In this document: one piece after another, positions 6,806 to 14,500 of the stretch | How the letters are laid out: each line of letters opens with the position of its first letter | Numbering within the stretch: position 1 is the stretch's first letter | Assembly: GCA_045600225.1 (NCBI GenBank) | Contig: JAZRXL010000073.1 | Location: 1 to 22,291, forward strand | Length of the DNA: 22,291 nucleotides | Direction: 5' to 3' | Source of the DNA: UBA1181 sp045600225 | GTDB taxonomy: Bacteria; Bacteroidota; Bacteroidia; Bacteroidales; Paludibacteraceae | The notes under the pieces: model-generated | Seen by the model: the letters and a program-made list of their open reading frames with translations, nothing else | Told to the model about the DNA's origin: nothing | The model's database searches: none | Translations under genes and position numbers: made by a program

Positions 6806-7432
6806 TTATCTCACCTCTTCATAAAATTGTTCTAAAAAGTTTTTCATGAATTGAGTTCTTCCTTGTGCCATCTCCTTTGCAGATTGGGTGAACATAAGGT
6901 CTTCCAACAAAAGTAGTTTCTGATAGAAATGAGCAAGCGATGTTGAGGAATCAAAATCCTCTGGAGTATCTACTTTTGCCATATCTTTCTCATTATAAAA
7001 CAACCTGCCTCGAGAAGTCCCATATTCAATTGTACGAATTATACCCATGGCACCTACTGCATCCAAACGATCCGCATCACAGACGATCTGCGCATTCAGA
7101 TTTGTCAGCTTTCTGCTTTGTGGATTACTAAAAGAAATGGATTGAACGATCTCCAACACCTCTTCCACTACAGGTTGGCCATAACCAATCGAAAACAAAA
7201 GATCTTCTATCTTTTTCTTCTGAGCCTCTTGGTCATCAAACAACTTATGGTCCATGCAGTCATGCAGATAAGAAGAGGCTATTACAACACGTTCATCGCC
7301 ACCCTCTCTCTCCATCAAGCGTTTTGCATTAGTGACAACACGAAACGCATGCTGGTGGTTGTGGCCCGACTTGTCGGTCGACATCTCCTCCATCACAAAC
7401 CGCTCTATCGCATCTATCTCATTAGGCAGCAT
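6806..7432 (-). CDS. HD-domain phosphohydrolase
   Basis: The 208-residue protein is a cytoplasmic HD-superfamily hydrolase. Metal-binding positions are seen in GHNHQHAFRV (His24/His28), SSYLHDCMDHK (His57-Asp58) and the DADRLDAVGAMG stretch (about 118-130), the pattern of the YedJ-like subgroup. These enzymes are predicted metal-dependent phosphohydrolases acting on nucleotides or related compounds; the substrate is unknown. The gene begins just after the purA terminator. A near-consensus box, TATCTTTA (7456-7449, minus strand), lies 17 nt before the ATG and overlaps the end of that terminator, so a separate promoter is possible. The phosphatase gene follows 30 nt downstream. Confidence 0.9.
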   Translation of the reverse strand: MLPNEIDAIERFVMEEMSTDKSGHNHQHAFRVVTNAKRLMEREGGDERVVIASSYLHDCMDHKLFDDQEAQKKKIEDLLFSIGYGQPVVEEVLEIVQSISFSNPQSRKLTNLNAQIVCDADRLDAVGAMGIIRTIEYGTSRGRLFYNEKDMAKVDTPEDFDSSTSLAHFYQKLLLLEDLMFTQSAKEMAQGRTQFMKNFLEQFYEEVR

Positions 7433-7455
7433 GAACTTCGCTCTAATTTAAAGAT

Positions 7456-7487
7456 AAAAAAAGGAGGTTCCGAGAACCAGAACCTCC
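7456..7487 (-). terminator. Factor-independent terminator of purA
   Basis: On the minus strand GGAGGTTC pairs with GAACCTCC around a 9-nt loop, which a T-G pair can shorten to 7. Seven T follow before the next A. It begins 11 nt after the purA stop. Confidence 0.9.
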
Positions 7488-7498
7488 CTTTATTTGGA

Positions 7499-8782
7499 TT
7501 ATTCAAAATCTTTGTATCGAACAATCGTTTGTTCACGATCTGGACCTACAGAAACAATCTTGATAGGCACTTCCAAATAGTCTTCCAAGAAATCCAAATA
7601 AGCGTTGAATTCTGCTGGGAATTCCTTCTCGCTCTTCATCTTGGTCATATCGGCTTTCCAACCTGCCATCTCAACGTATACTGGTTCGATTTCACCCTCT
7701 GTCAAATCGAATGGGAACTCATCAGTCTCCTCTCCGTTTACCTTGTAGGCCACACAAGCCTTGATAGTTTGGAATCCATCCAAAACATCACTCTTCATCA
7801 TGATCAACTTTGTAACACCATTGATCATAACCGCATACTTCAAAGCGACCAAATCAATCCAACCACAACGACGCTCACGACCAGTTACAGCTCCGTACTC
7901 ATGACCTAAATCACGAATAGTCTTACCTGTCTCATCGAACAACTCTGTTGGGAAAGGACCTGCACCTACACGAGTACAATATGCTTTAAAGATACCAAAC
8001 ACATCACCAATCTTGCGAGGAGCAACACCCAAACCTGTACATGCACCTGCACATATAGTGTTAGATGAAGTCACAAATGGATACGAACCGAAATCAACAT
8101 CCAACATTGTTCCTTGAGCACCTTCTGCCAAAATAGTCTTTCCTTCCGACAACAAGTCGTTCAATACATGCTCACTATCGATAAAGTTATACTGCTTCAA
8201 CTTTTCCACACCTTCCATCCAATCCTTTTCAATTGGAGCAAGATCGTATTGGAAATCGTAGTGGCTCAAAATCTCTTTATGACGAGCAATCGCTTTGTTA
8301 TATTTCTCTTCGAAGTTGCAAAGCAAATCACCTACACGAAGACCATTACGGCTAATCTTATCAGTATAAGTAGGACCAATACCCTTACCTGTTGTACCAA
8401 TCTTAGAAGAACCCTTTGCAGATTCATAAGCAGCATCCAACAAGCGGTGTGTTGGCAATATCAAGTGAGCCTTTTTAGAGATGAACAATCTTTCAGTCAA
8501 GTTGTGACCAGACTTCTCCAACTCTTCCACTTCCTTCTTAAACAAGGCTGGATCCAAAACGACTCCATTACCGATCACATTGATCTTTCCTCCTTGGAAA
8601 ATACCAGAAGGGATAGAGCGAAGTACATATTTCTGACCTTCAAACTCCAATGTATGACCCGCGTTTGGGCCACCTTGAAAACGAGTTACAACATCGTAGC
8701 CAGGAGTTAGGACATCTACGACCTTACCTTTACCCTCGTCACCCCATTGTAATCCTAATAAAACATCTACTTTCATATTCAA
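7499..8782 (-). CDS. purA: Adenylosuccinate synthetase
   Basis: This cytoplasmic enzyme joins IMP and aspartate using GTP in the first committed step of AMP synthesis. The 427-residue protein is full length. The N-terminal GTP-binding and catalytic loop LGLQWGDEGKGK contains Asp15. It is followed by FQGGPNAGHT, KGIGPTYTDK, ILAEGAQGTMLDVDFGSYPFVTSSN, the GxGPFPTE loop, TGRERRCGWID and the C-terminal base-binding region. The initiator could be Met1 or Met3 (MNMKVDV). The gene begins 9 nt after the stop of the RluB-type pseudouridine synthase gene, so they probably share a transcript. A strong terminator follows. Confidence 0.98.
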   Translation of the reverse strand: MNMKVDVLLGLQWGDEGKGKVVDVLTPGYDVVTRFQGGPNAGHTLEFEGQKYVLRSIPSGIFQGGKINVIGNGVVLDPALFKKEVEELEKSGHNLTERLFISKKAHLILPTHRLLDAAYESAKGSSKIGTTGKGIGPTYTDKISRNGLRVGDLLCNFEEKYNKAIARHKEILSHYDFQYDLAPIEKDWMEGVEKLKQYNFIDSEHVLNDLLSEGKTILAEGAQGTMLDVDFGSYPFVTSSNTICAGACTGLGVAPRKIGDVFGIFKAYCTRVGAGPFPTELFDETGKTIRDLGHEYGAVTGRERRCGWIDLVALKYAVMINGVTKLIMMKSDVLDGFQTIKACVAYKVNGEETDEFPFDLTEGEIEPVYVEMAGWKADMTKMKSEKEFPAEFNAYLDFLEDYLEVPIKIVSVGPDREQTIVRYKDFE

Positions 8783-8791
8783 TTCTATATT

Positions 8792-10414
8792 TTATTCAAA
8801 TGCACCCATACGTAGCATATTGACCTCTTTCTCTGACAAGAAACGCCATTGACCACGTTTTAGGTTCTTCTTTGTCAAACCAGCAAAATAAACACGATCC
8901 AAACGCATTACTCTGTAACCAAAATGTTCAAAGATACGACGCACGATACGGTTTCTTCCTGAATGGATTTCGATTCCCACCTTGCGGCCTTCTCCTTCAT
9001 CCAAAACATTCAACTCATCTGCCTTGATCTCTCCATCTTCCAACTCGATACCAGACAACATTTGGTCAAAATGCTCCTTCTCCAAAGGCTTATCCAACAC
9101 CAATTGGTAAATCTTCTTCTTATTGTACTTAGGATGCGTCAACTTAGCCGACAAATCTCCATCGTTAGTCAACAATAGAACACCTGTTGTGTTTCTGTCC
9201 AAACGACCTACTGGATAGATACGCTCTCTACAAGCATTCTTTACCAAATCCATAACTGTTGTCTTTGCGTATGGATCATCACTTGTAGTAACACAATCTT
9301 TTGGCTTATTCAACAAAAGATATATTCTCTTGTCTGGAGAAACCAACTGATCATTGATCATAACCTGGTCTCCACGCAATATCTTAGCACCCAACTCGGA
9401 GATAACTGTTCCATTTACCGAAACAACACCTGCTTGAATCAATTCATCAGCCTCACGACGAGAACAGATACCTGCATTCGCCAAAAACTTGTTCAAACGA
9501 ATTTCTTCATTTGGATCTTCAACGATTGACTTATACTCAACTGGACGAGTAAGATTTGGACGATTGAAACCACCCTTGTTTCCTTGAGGACCACGATTTG
9601 GTTTTCCTCCGAAGTTAGGACGACGTTGTCCGCCTTGGTTGTAACCGCCTTGGTTTCCATAACCACCTTGGTTATTGTAACCTCCGTGATTATTATTGTA
9701 ACCACCACGATTGTTGTTATAACCACCACGGTTATTGTTGTAACCGCCACGGTTGTTGTTATAGCCACCACGGTTATTATTGTAACCGCCTCGGTTGTTG
9801 TTGTAGCCACCGCGATTATCGTAACCACCACGATTATTGTCATAGCCACCATGATTGTCATAACCACCACGATTATCGTATTGGTGATTGTCTTGACGTT
9901 GGTAGTTTGACTCTCTATCGTATGAAGAAGATTGAGGTGCACCCTCCATCTCTCCTTGCTTAGATGTTACATCATCAAAATCTATTTCAAACTTGGATGC
10001 ATTGTTGAAATTGCCTCCGAAGTTTCTCTCATAGCCATTATTGTTGTTATAACCATTATTATTATAACCACCATTGTTATAGCCTCTGTTTCCATAATTT
10101 CCACGGTTATTGTTACCATAACCACCACGATTGTTATTATAACCACCACGGTTATAACCACCATCTTGATTGTAATCGTTGTTTCTTGGGCGATAAGGGC
10201 GATTATTGCTATAATCTCCACCCTGAGAGAATCTTGTCGACTCTCCTACTCTCTTACGAGGTCTGCGTTGACCATCACCGGCAGAGTGAGCCAACTTATT
10301 GTCCGATGTGAAATTTGGATTAAAGCTCTTTCTTGCAGATTGAGTTTCATCTCCACCTTCTGCACTGTAATTCCTCACGGAATCCTCTTGCAAATCTTCA
10401 TCAAAAGGTTTCAT
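8792..10414 (-). CDS. RluB/RsuA-type pseudouridine synthase with RGG-like N-terminal extension
   Basis: The C-terminal 240 residues are a complete S4 domain (about 304-350; RLNKFLANAGICSRREADELI) followed by an RsuA/RluB/E/F catalytic domain with GRLDRNTTG (catalytic Asp406), LLTNDGD and GRNRIVRRIFEHFGY. Such enzymes convert a specific uridine of rRNA to pseudouridine. About 290 residues precede this, almost all low complexity. A first Gly/Asn/Tyr/Arg zone occupies 65-135. A short ordered-looking patch (KFEIDFDDVTSKQGEMEG, 141-158) follows. The second zone (181-262) has near-perfect seven-residue units GGYNNNR. This RGG-like tail is expected to be disordered and to bind RNA. At DNA level the units are 21 nt long and mostly AAT/AAC/CGT/GGT codons, so copy number may vary. 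The symbol is left blank because RluB, RluE and RluF types cannot be separated safely. Confidence 0.92.
   Translation of the reverse strand: MKPFDEDLQEDSVRNYSAEGGDETQSARKSFNPNFTSDNKLAHSAGDGQRRPRKRVGESTRFSQGGDYSNNRPYRPRNNDYNQDGGYNRGGYNNNRGGYGNNNRGNYGNRGYNNGGYNNNGYNNNNGYERNFGGNFNNASKFEIDFDDVTSKQGEMEGAPQSSSYDRESNYQRQDNHQYDNRGGYDNHGGYDNNRGGYDNRGGYNNNRGGYNNNRGGYNNNRGGYNNNRGGYNNNRGGYNNNHGGYNNQGGYGNQGGYNQGGQRRPNFGGKPNRGPQGNKGGFNRPNLTRPVEYKSIVEDPNEEIRLNKFLANAGICSRREADELIQAGVVSVNGTVISELGAKILRGDQVMINDQLVSPDKRIYLLLNKPKDCVTTSDDPYAKTTVMDLVKNACRERIYPVGRLDRNTTGVLLLTNDGDLSAKLTHPKYNKKKIYQLVLDKPLEKEHFDQMLSGIELEDGEIKADELNVLDEGEGRKVGIEIHSGRNRIVRRIFEHFGYRVMRLDRVYFAGLTKKNLKRGQWRFLSEKEVNMLRMGAFE
9686..9817 (-). repeat. 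21-nt in-frame tandem repeats encoding GGYNNNR
   Basis: About six consecutive 21-nt units encode residues 200-243 of the pseudouridine synthase. They differ only by synonymous changes plus one R-to-H change at the end. Degenerate units (GGYDN, GGYNNQ, GGYGNQ) flank them. The unit length keeps frame, so slippage would lengthen or shorten the tail without breaking the enzyme. Confidence 0.85.
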
Positions 10415-10462
10415 ACTTTACTTAAAATAATTAAACAAACTTTATAATATATTTACTAACAA

Positions 10463-10494
10463 GGAGAGACCCCATCATTACAATGATCCTCTCC
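10463..10494 (-). terminator. Possible terminator after the DUF349 gene
   Basis: GGAGAG and CTCTCC form the outer stem and ATCAT/ATGAT an inner stem, separated by an asymmetric internal loop. Only TTGTTAG follows on the minus strand, so it is weaker than the others. It starts 8 nt beyond the DUF349 stop. Confidence 0.5.
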
Positions 10495-10501
10495 AATTCT
10501 T

Positions 10502-12364
10502 TTATTCAACAGAATCTTCCATCATCTTGATTTGATCCATCAAGACTTGTCTCTCTTTCTTCATCTTATTGAGCTTGATCTCCAAATCCTTCATCATGCT
10601 CGAGTTCTTGCTTGATGAAGAGAAGAAACCAATATTATTTTCATATGTGGCAATCTCCTTGTTTAGAGTCTCATATTGACGAAGCAACTTCTTACGCTCT
10701 GCATAGAATGCTTTCTCTTGTCCCTTCTCGGTCAACTCTTGCAAGTTTGACTTGAAGACATCCATTCTTCTTGATGCTTGATCCAAATTCAACTTGTCAA
10801 ATTTGGCATCAATAGCGCTCTTATACGACTTGTATAATTTGTCCTTATCCTTGTACGGAACATGACCAATTTCATTCCACTCTGCAATCAAAGCCTTCAA
10901 ATCAGCATAAGATTTATTTGAATCCTTGCCAATCTCCATTGCTTTAATTCGTTCTATCACCTCTTTCTTCTTCTTAAGATTCTCTTCCTGCTCATTTCTG
11001 ATGCTCTTAGTCTCAAGATTCTTTTGCTCGAAGAAATAGTCACAAGCGGCAACAAAACGCTTCCATACAACATCGGAATGCTTCTTCGGAACTGCTCCAA
11101 TTTGCTTCCAATCTTTTTGCAACTGAACGAGAACATCTGTTGTTTGCTTCCAATCTTTGCTATCCTTCAAGGCTTCTGCCTTTTCACACAAAGAGATCTT
11201 CTTATTCAAGTTAGCAACCAACTGCTCTTTTGCATTCTTGAAGAATGTGTTCTTCGTTTTGAAGAAGTTATCACATGCACTTCTAAAACGCTCGTAGATA
11301 GTTACATTGTCCTTTTTAGGAGCAAAACCTATCTTCTTCCACTCTTCTTGAATCGCAATGATCTCATCCGATTTGTCTTGCCACTCTTTATATGAATTGA
11401 AAGACGTCAAATCAATAGATTCAACTTTCTCACAAAGAGACTTCTTCTTCTCAAGATTTTCCAACTCAGCATTTCTCAACTGATCAAAATAGTCGTGGTG
11501 ACGTTTGTTTATCACAGTAGAAGCCTCCTTGAAACGAGTCCATACCGACTCTCTGTTTTCACGAGATACAGGTCCGATCTCTCTCCACTCATCGTGCAGA
11601 CTTTGTAATTTACGGAATGCAGAAATAATCTCCTTTTCATTAGCTAAGGATTCTGCCTGCTCGCATAGCGCAATTTTTTGCTCCAAATTCTTGCGGAAAT
11701 CATAATCTCTCAACTCATTGTTGATCTTTAGATCATCGTAGAAGTTCTCAACGTACAATTGATACGTTTTCCATAAAGAATTCACCTCTGTAGCAGGAAC
11801 AGCACCGATCTCTTTCCACTCTTGTTGCAATTTTTTCAATTGAGGCAACCTCACAGAAAAATCTTCCTCAGAGTCTAAAAGAGCCTTGATGGATTCAAGT
11901 ATCTGTTTCTTTTTAGCCAGATTCTCATTTTTCTCTGCTTCAATACGCATCAACTCGGCATTTCTCTTCTCTTTGAAACGGTTCAATATCTCTTTCATCT
12001 CTTCTTCCAAAGGATTCTCTACGGGAGCAAAATCTTCTCTCTTACCTCCTTCTTCCAAAAAGTTTTGTAAAAGTTCTTCGTTTTTAGATCTTAACTTACG
12101 ATAAAAAGTATGCTTAATAGCATCCATGTCTGCTTTGATAGATGCATAACTCTCAGGCGAACTCTTCATCAACTCCTTTGCAGTCTCAACCAACTGTCCC
12201 TCTGTGTAATTGTTATAGTTTACCACCAACTCCTCAGATGCTTCAGATTCTTCTATCACATCCTCCACAACAGTCTCATTCTTTTGGCTTTCGTTGCTCT
12301 CAAAAGCAGGAGATTGAATATTGTTTTCCTCTTTAACATCTTTAGAATTCATCTCTTCTTGCAT
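10502..12364 (-). CDS. DUF349 repeat protein
   Basis: The 620-residue, highly charged helical protein consists of an acidic N-terminus (about 1-60), a helical stretch, and five DUF349 units of about 70 residues. Each unit opens with the W-x-x-I-G signature: EWKEIGAVP, EWREIGPVS, EWKKIGFAP, DWKQIGAVP, EWNEIGHVP. A C-terminal coiled coil (about 545-620) follows the last unit. No signal peptide or membrane segment is visible, so it is probably cytoplasmic. The family is widespread in Bacteroidota and its function is not established. Two in-frame starts four codons apart (Met1, Met5) are possible. A TAAATTTG box lies about 60 nt upstream, and the gene is divergent from the DUF456 gene. Confidence 0.9.
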   Translation of the reverse strand: MQEEMNSKDVKEENNIQSPAFESNESQKNETVVEDVIEESEASEELVVNYNNYTEGQLVETAKELMKSSPESYASIKADMDAIKHTFYRKLRSKNEELLQNFLEEGGKREDFAPVENPLEEEMKEILNRFKEKRNAELMRIEAEKNENLAKKKQILESIKALLDSEEDFSVRLPQLKKLQQEWKEIGAVPATEVNSLWKTYQLYVENFYDDLKINNELRDYDFRKNLEQKIALCEQAESLANEKEIISAFRKLQSLHDEWREIGPVSRENRESVWTRFKEASTVINKRHHDYFDQLRNAELENLEKKKSLCEKVESIDLTSFNSYKEWQDKSDEIIAIQEEWKKIGFAPKKDNVTIYERFRSACDNFFKTKNTFFKNAKEQLVANLNKKISLCEKAEALKDSKDWKQTTDVLVQLQKDWKQIGAVPKKHSDVVWKRFVAACDYFFEQKNLETKSIRNEQEENLKKKKEVIERIKAMEIGKDSNKSYADLKALIAEWNEIGHVPYKDKDKLYKSYKSAIDAKFDKLNLDQASRRMDVFKSNLQELTEKGQEKAFYAERKKLLRQYETLNKEIATYENNIGFFSSSSKNSSMMKDLEIKLNKMKKERQVLMDQIKMMEDSVE

Positions 12365-12401
12365 ACCTTAATCTATAAGCGTTAATAATCTTCATATAGC
12401 A

Positions 12402-12418
12402 GTTGTCAATCCGACAAC
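12402..12418 (-). promoter_or_regulatory. Small leader hairpin upstream of DUF349
   Basis: GTTGTC and GACAAC pair perfectly around a 5-nt loop between the predicted -7 box and the ATG. It is short, and its role, if any, is unknown. Confidence 0.3.
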
Positions 12419-12423
12419 GATGG

Positions 12424-12431
12424 CAAATTTA
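12424..12431 (-). promoter_or_regulatory. DUF349 promoter -7 box
   Basis: The minus strand reads TAAATTTG, an exact TAnnTTTG. A TTG lies at 12450-12448, 16 nt upstream of it, slightly closer than the usual spacing. Confidence 0.55.
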
Positions 12432-12508
12432 ATGAAAAACATTTAAACAAGACTAGAAAACATGAAAAATATTTATTTACAAGAAAGAATATCTCTACGT
12501 TTAATTCG

Positions 12509-12516
12509 TACATTTG
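12509..12516 (+). promoter_or_regulatory. DUF456 promoter -7 box
   Basis: TACATTTG is an exact TAnnTTTG, and transcription would start near 12523. This places the upstream in-frame ATG at 12462 outside the transcript and favours the ATG at 12537. No TTTG is seen at -33. Confidence 0.55.
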
Positions 12517-12536
12517 CACAAAAAAATTTACATATT

Positions 12537-13016
12537 ATGGAGATAACACTTTTTATTATTAGCGGAATTCTATTAATCGCCGCATTCATTGGCTGCCTCG
12601 TACCTGTCATACCTGGTGTACCTATGGGATTTATCGGTCTAGTCATTCTTCACTTTACCGAGACTGTTCAGTTCTCATCGTCCCAATTCATTCTATTCAT
12701 TGTACTCACAATCATTGCCCAATTGTCAGACTACATCCTGCCAATATGGTTTACAAAAAAATTTGGAGGAAGCAGATGGGGCGTAGTTGGTAGTACAATC
12801 GGATTGATTGCCGGTTTCTTTTTCGGACCCATTGGCATCATTTTAGGACCCATAATTGGCGCCTTCGTCGGCGAACTCATCACAGGGAAAGAGGGGAAAG
12901 TTGCCGTAAAAGCAAGCATAGGTTCTTTTATTGGTTTCTTATGCAACACAGGTATAAAACTTATCGTTTGCGGAATTTTCATTTGGACCTACTTCAAGGA
13001 GGTCTTCTTCCAATAA
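12537..13016 (+). CDS. DUF456 family small membrane protein
   Basis: The 159-residue product (MEITLFIISGILL...) is an inner-membrane protein with about four hydrophobic segments. The conserved glycine-rich centre is GSRWGVVGSTIGLIAGFFFGPIGIILGPIIGAFVGELITGK-like (about residues 78-118), typical of DUF456. The function is unknown. The frame is open further upstream to an ATG at 12462, but those 25 extra residues (KNIYLQERISLRLIRTFAQ) are unlike a membrane-protein N-terminus. They overlap the -7 box at 12509, so I choose 12537. The gene converges on the cyclophilin gene and shares a terminator with it. Confidence 0.85.
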   Translation: MEITLFIISGILLIAAFIGCLVPVIPGVPMGFIGLVILHFTETVQFSSSQFILFIVLTIIAQLSDYILPIWFTKKFGGSRWGVVGSTIGLIAGFFFGPIGIILGPIIGAFVGELITGKEGKVAVKASIGSFIGFLCNTGIKLIVCGIFIWTYFKEVFFQ

Positions 13017-13027
13017 GAACAATCAAA

Positions 13028-13059
13028 AAGGGGCGATTGAAAAATTTCAACCGTCCCTT
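13028..13059. terminator. Bidirectional terminator between DUF456 and cyclophilin genes
   Basis: The two arms of about 15 nt (AAGGGGCGATTGAAA and TTTCAACCGTCCCTT) pair around a 2-nt centre, with one mismatch and one G-T pair whichever strand is read. TTTT-containing sequence flanks both sides. It lies between the stop codons of two convergent genes. Confidence 0.75.
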
Positions 13060-13077
13060 CCTATTTTGGAAATTGTT

Positions 13078-13911
13078 TTACTTAACAACTTTTATCGACA
13101 TCTTCACATCCTTAACAGGACGATCGCCAGGACGAGTCTCGACTGCAGCAATTGCATCGATAACTTCCATTCCTTCAATCACTTCGCCAAAGACGGTATA
13201 CTCATTGTCCAAGAAAGGAGTACCACCCACTGTCTTGTATGCTTCTTTCATTTCTGCAGGCATCTGATAATCAGCAGCCTTAGATTCAAACTCCTTCTCC
13301 ATTTGATTTATAATCTCTGTTTGAAGATTTTGCAATGCAGATTGGTTACCTTCACTTCTCGCTTTTTGAACCTCAGCAGATCTTTCACGAACAATCTCGT
13401 AAAATCTCTTCTCCTTTGCCTTACCCAACATACCCATCTCCATTTGCTTAATCTCAGCATCATTCATCTTCTTTCCCTGAACAATGTAGAACTGACAACC
13501 TGAAGATCTCTTTTCTGGATTCACTTGATCTCCTTGTCTTGCAGCAGCCAAAGCTCCCTTCTTGTGGAAATATTTAGGATATACAAACTCTGCAGGAATA
13601 GTATAACCAACATCTCCAGCACCTAATTGCTTAGATGCAGGCGCACCCTTCGAATCAGGATCTCCTCCTTGAATCATAAAGTCCTTAATCACGCGATGGA
13701 ACAACAAACCATCATAGAAACCTTTCTCTACCAATTTGATAAAATTGTCTCTATGTTGAGGTGTCTCTCCATACAACAAGATCTTCATGGTTCCAAACTC
13801 TGTTTTCAACTCAACCACAACATCCTTATTCTGTTGTGCATTCTTATCCGCTGCATTTGCTGCCATAAATGATAACATTAAAAAAAACGTAATTATTAAT
13901 TTTCTCTTCAT
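13078..13911 (-). CDS. Periplasmic cyclophilin-type peptidyl-prolyl isomerase with helical insertion
   Basis: A signal peptide (1-20, cleavage after ANA) directs the 277-residue protein to the periplasm, where it would catalyse proline cis-trans isomerisation during protein folding. The cyclophilin fold is marked by VVVELKTEFGTMKILLY (31-47), FHRVIKDFMIQGGDP (71-85, catalytic Arg73), GALAAAR and SSGCQFYIV (136-144), and closes with FGEVIEGMEVIDAIA. A charged helical insertion of roughly 90 residues (about 147-235) sits between the SSGCQFYIV strand and the last strands. I recall this arrangement from other Bacteroidota cyclophilins. An exact TAnnTTTG box lies 30 nt upstream. Confidence 0.93.
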   Translation of the reverse strand: MKRKLIITFFLMLSFMAANAADKNAQQNKDVVVELKTEFGTMKILLYGETPQHRDNFIKLVEKGFYDGLLFHRVIKDFMIQGGDPDSKGAPASKQLGAGDVGYTIPAEFVYPKYFHKKGALAAARQGDQVNPEKRSSGCQFYIVQGKKMNDAEIKQMEMGMLGKAKEKRFYEIVRERSAEVQKARSEGNQSALQNLQTEIINQMEKEFESKAADYQMPAEMKEAYKTVGGTPFLDNEYTVFGEVIEGMEVIDAIAAVETRPGDRPVKDVKMSIKVVK

Positions 13912-13940
13912 ATCTTCTCTAATTTAAAACGAAACTATTG

Positions 13941-13948
13941 CAAAAATA
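13941..13948 (-). promoter_or_regulatory. Cyclophilin gene promoter -7 box
   Basis: The minus strand reads TATTTTTG, an exact TAnnTTTG, 30 nt before the ATG. No clear -33 element is visible. Confidence 0.55.
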
Positions 13949-13981
13949 GAATAATAAATTAAATTATGACCATAAAAACAA

Positions 13982-14007
13982 AAAAGCATCCTTTAAAGGA
14001 TGCTTTT
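13982..14007 (-). terminator. Terminator of rpmE2 (palindromic)
   Basis: AAAAGCATCC and GGATGCTTTT are perfectly complementary around TTTAAA, and the minus side continues into more T. It lies 24 nt after the L31 stop. Being fully symmetric, it could stop transcription in either direction. Confidence 0.88.
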
Positions 14008-14030
14008 GTTCTTTGAAATCAGAGAAATGA

Positions 14031-14282
14031 TTATTTCTTTCTGTTTCCGTAGCGGCTCATGAACTTATCAACACGACCTGCTGTATCAACCATCTTAGAC
14101 TTTCCTGTGAAGAAAGGGTGAGATGAACTTGAGATTTCAAGCTTTACAAGAGGCAAAGTCTCACCATCAATCTCGATAGTGTCTTTTGTGTTAACTGTTG
14201 AACGTGAAATAAACATATCGCCGTTAGACAAATCCTTGAATACAACTGGACGATAATTCTCTGGTTGAATATCCTTTTTCAT
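14031..14282 (-). CDS. rpmE2: 50S ribosomal protein L31, type B
   Basis: The 83-residue protein matches type B L31: MKKDIQPENYRPVVFKD, FISRSTV, ISSSSHPFFTGKSK, and AGRVDKFMSRYG near the end. It lacks the CxxC zinc-binding cysteines of type A, so it is the zinc-independent form. It is a component of the large ribosomal subunit that contributes to the bridge to the small subunit. It is monocistronic with its own promoter and terminator, and divergent from nadK. Confidence 0.97.
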   Translation of the reverse strand: MKKDIQPENYRPVVFKDLSNGDMFISRSTVNTKDTIEIDGETLPLVKLEISSSSHPFFTGKSKMVDTAGRVDKFMSRYGNRKK

Positions 14283-14346
14283 TATTTTAAAATTTTTATT
14301 TAATTCAATTTAATTTTTGTTTGGTAACCTTATGCAAATGGCGGTG

Positions 14347-14354
14347 CAAATTTA
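14347..14354 (-). promoter_or_regulatory. rpmE2 promoter -7 box
   Basis: The minus strand reads TAAATTTG, an exact TAnnTTTG, 65 nt before the ATG. A long T-run sits directly upstream, and the -33 element is poor. Confidence 0.55.
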
Positions 14355-14470
14355 CAAAAAAAAATGTAACGAAAAACTTTATCAACGAAAAATAATTAAC
14401 ACAAAAAGATTTTTACGTTAATTCACCCAAAAGCAAAGCCCCCAAATTCTTAATTCTTGATTATATATGG

Positions 14471-14478
14471 TATCTTTG
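14471..14478 (+). promoter_or_regulatory. nadK-fmt promoter -7 box
   Basis: TATCTTTG is an exact TAnnTTTG, 22 nt before the nadK ATG. The leader would be about 16 nt. Confidence 0.6.
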
Positions 14479-14500
14479 CCGAACATAGACATTAAGAATC

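Noticed and set aside
9686..9817. Regular repeats that could suggest a CRISPR array
   Set aside because: The units are contiguous 21-mers without unique spacers and are in frame in a coding sequence.
9584..9910. Val/Thr/Ile-rich frames opposite and beside the GGYNNNR region
   Set aside because: They are mirror translations of the 21-nt coding repeats; the minus-strand frame carries the S4 and catalytic domains.
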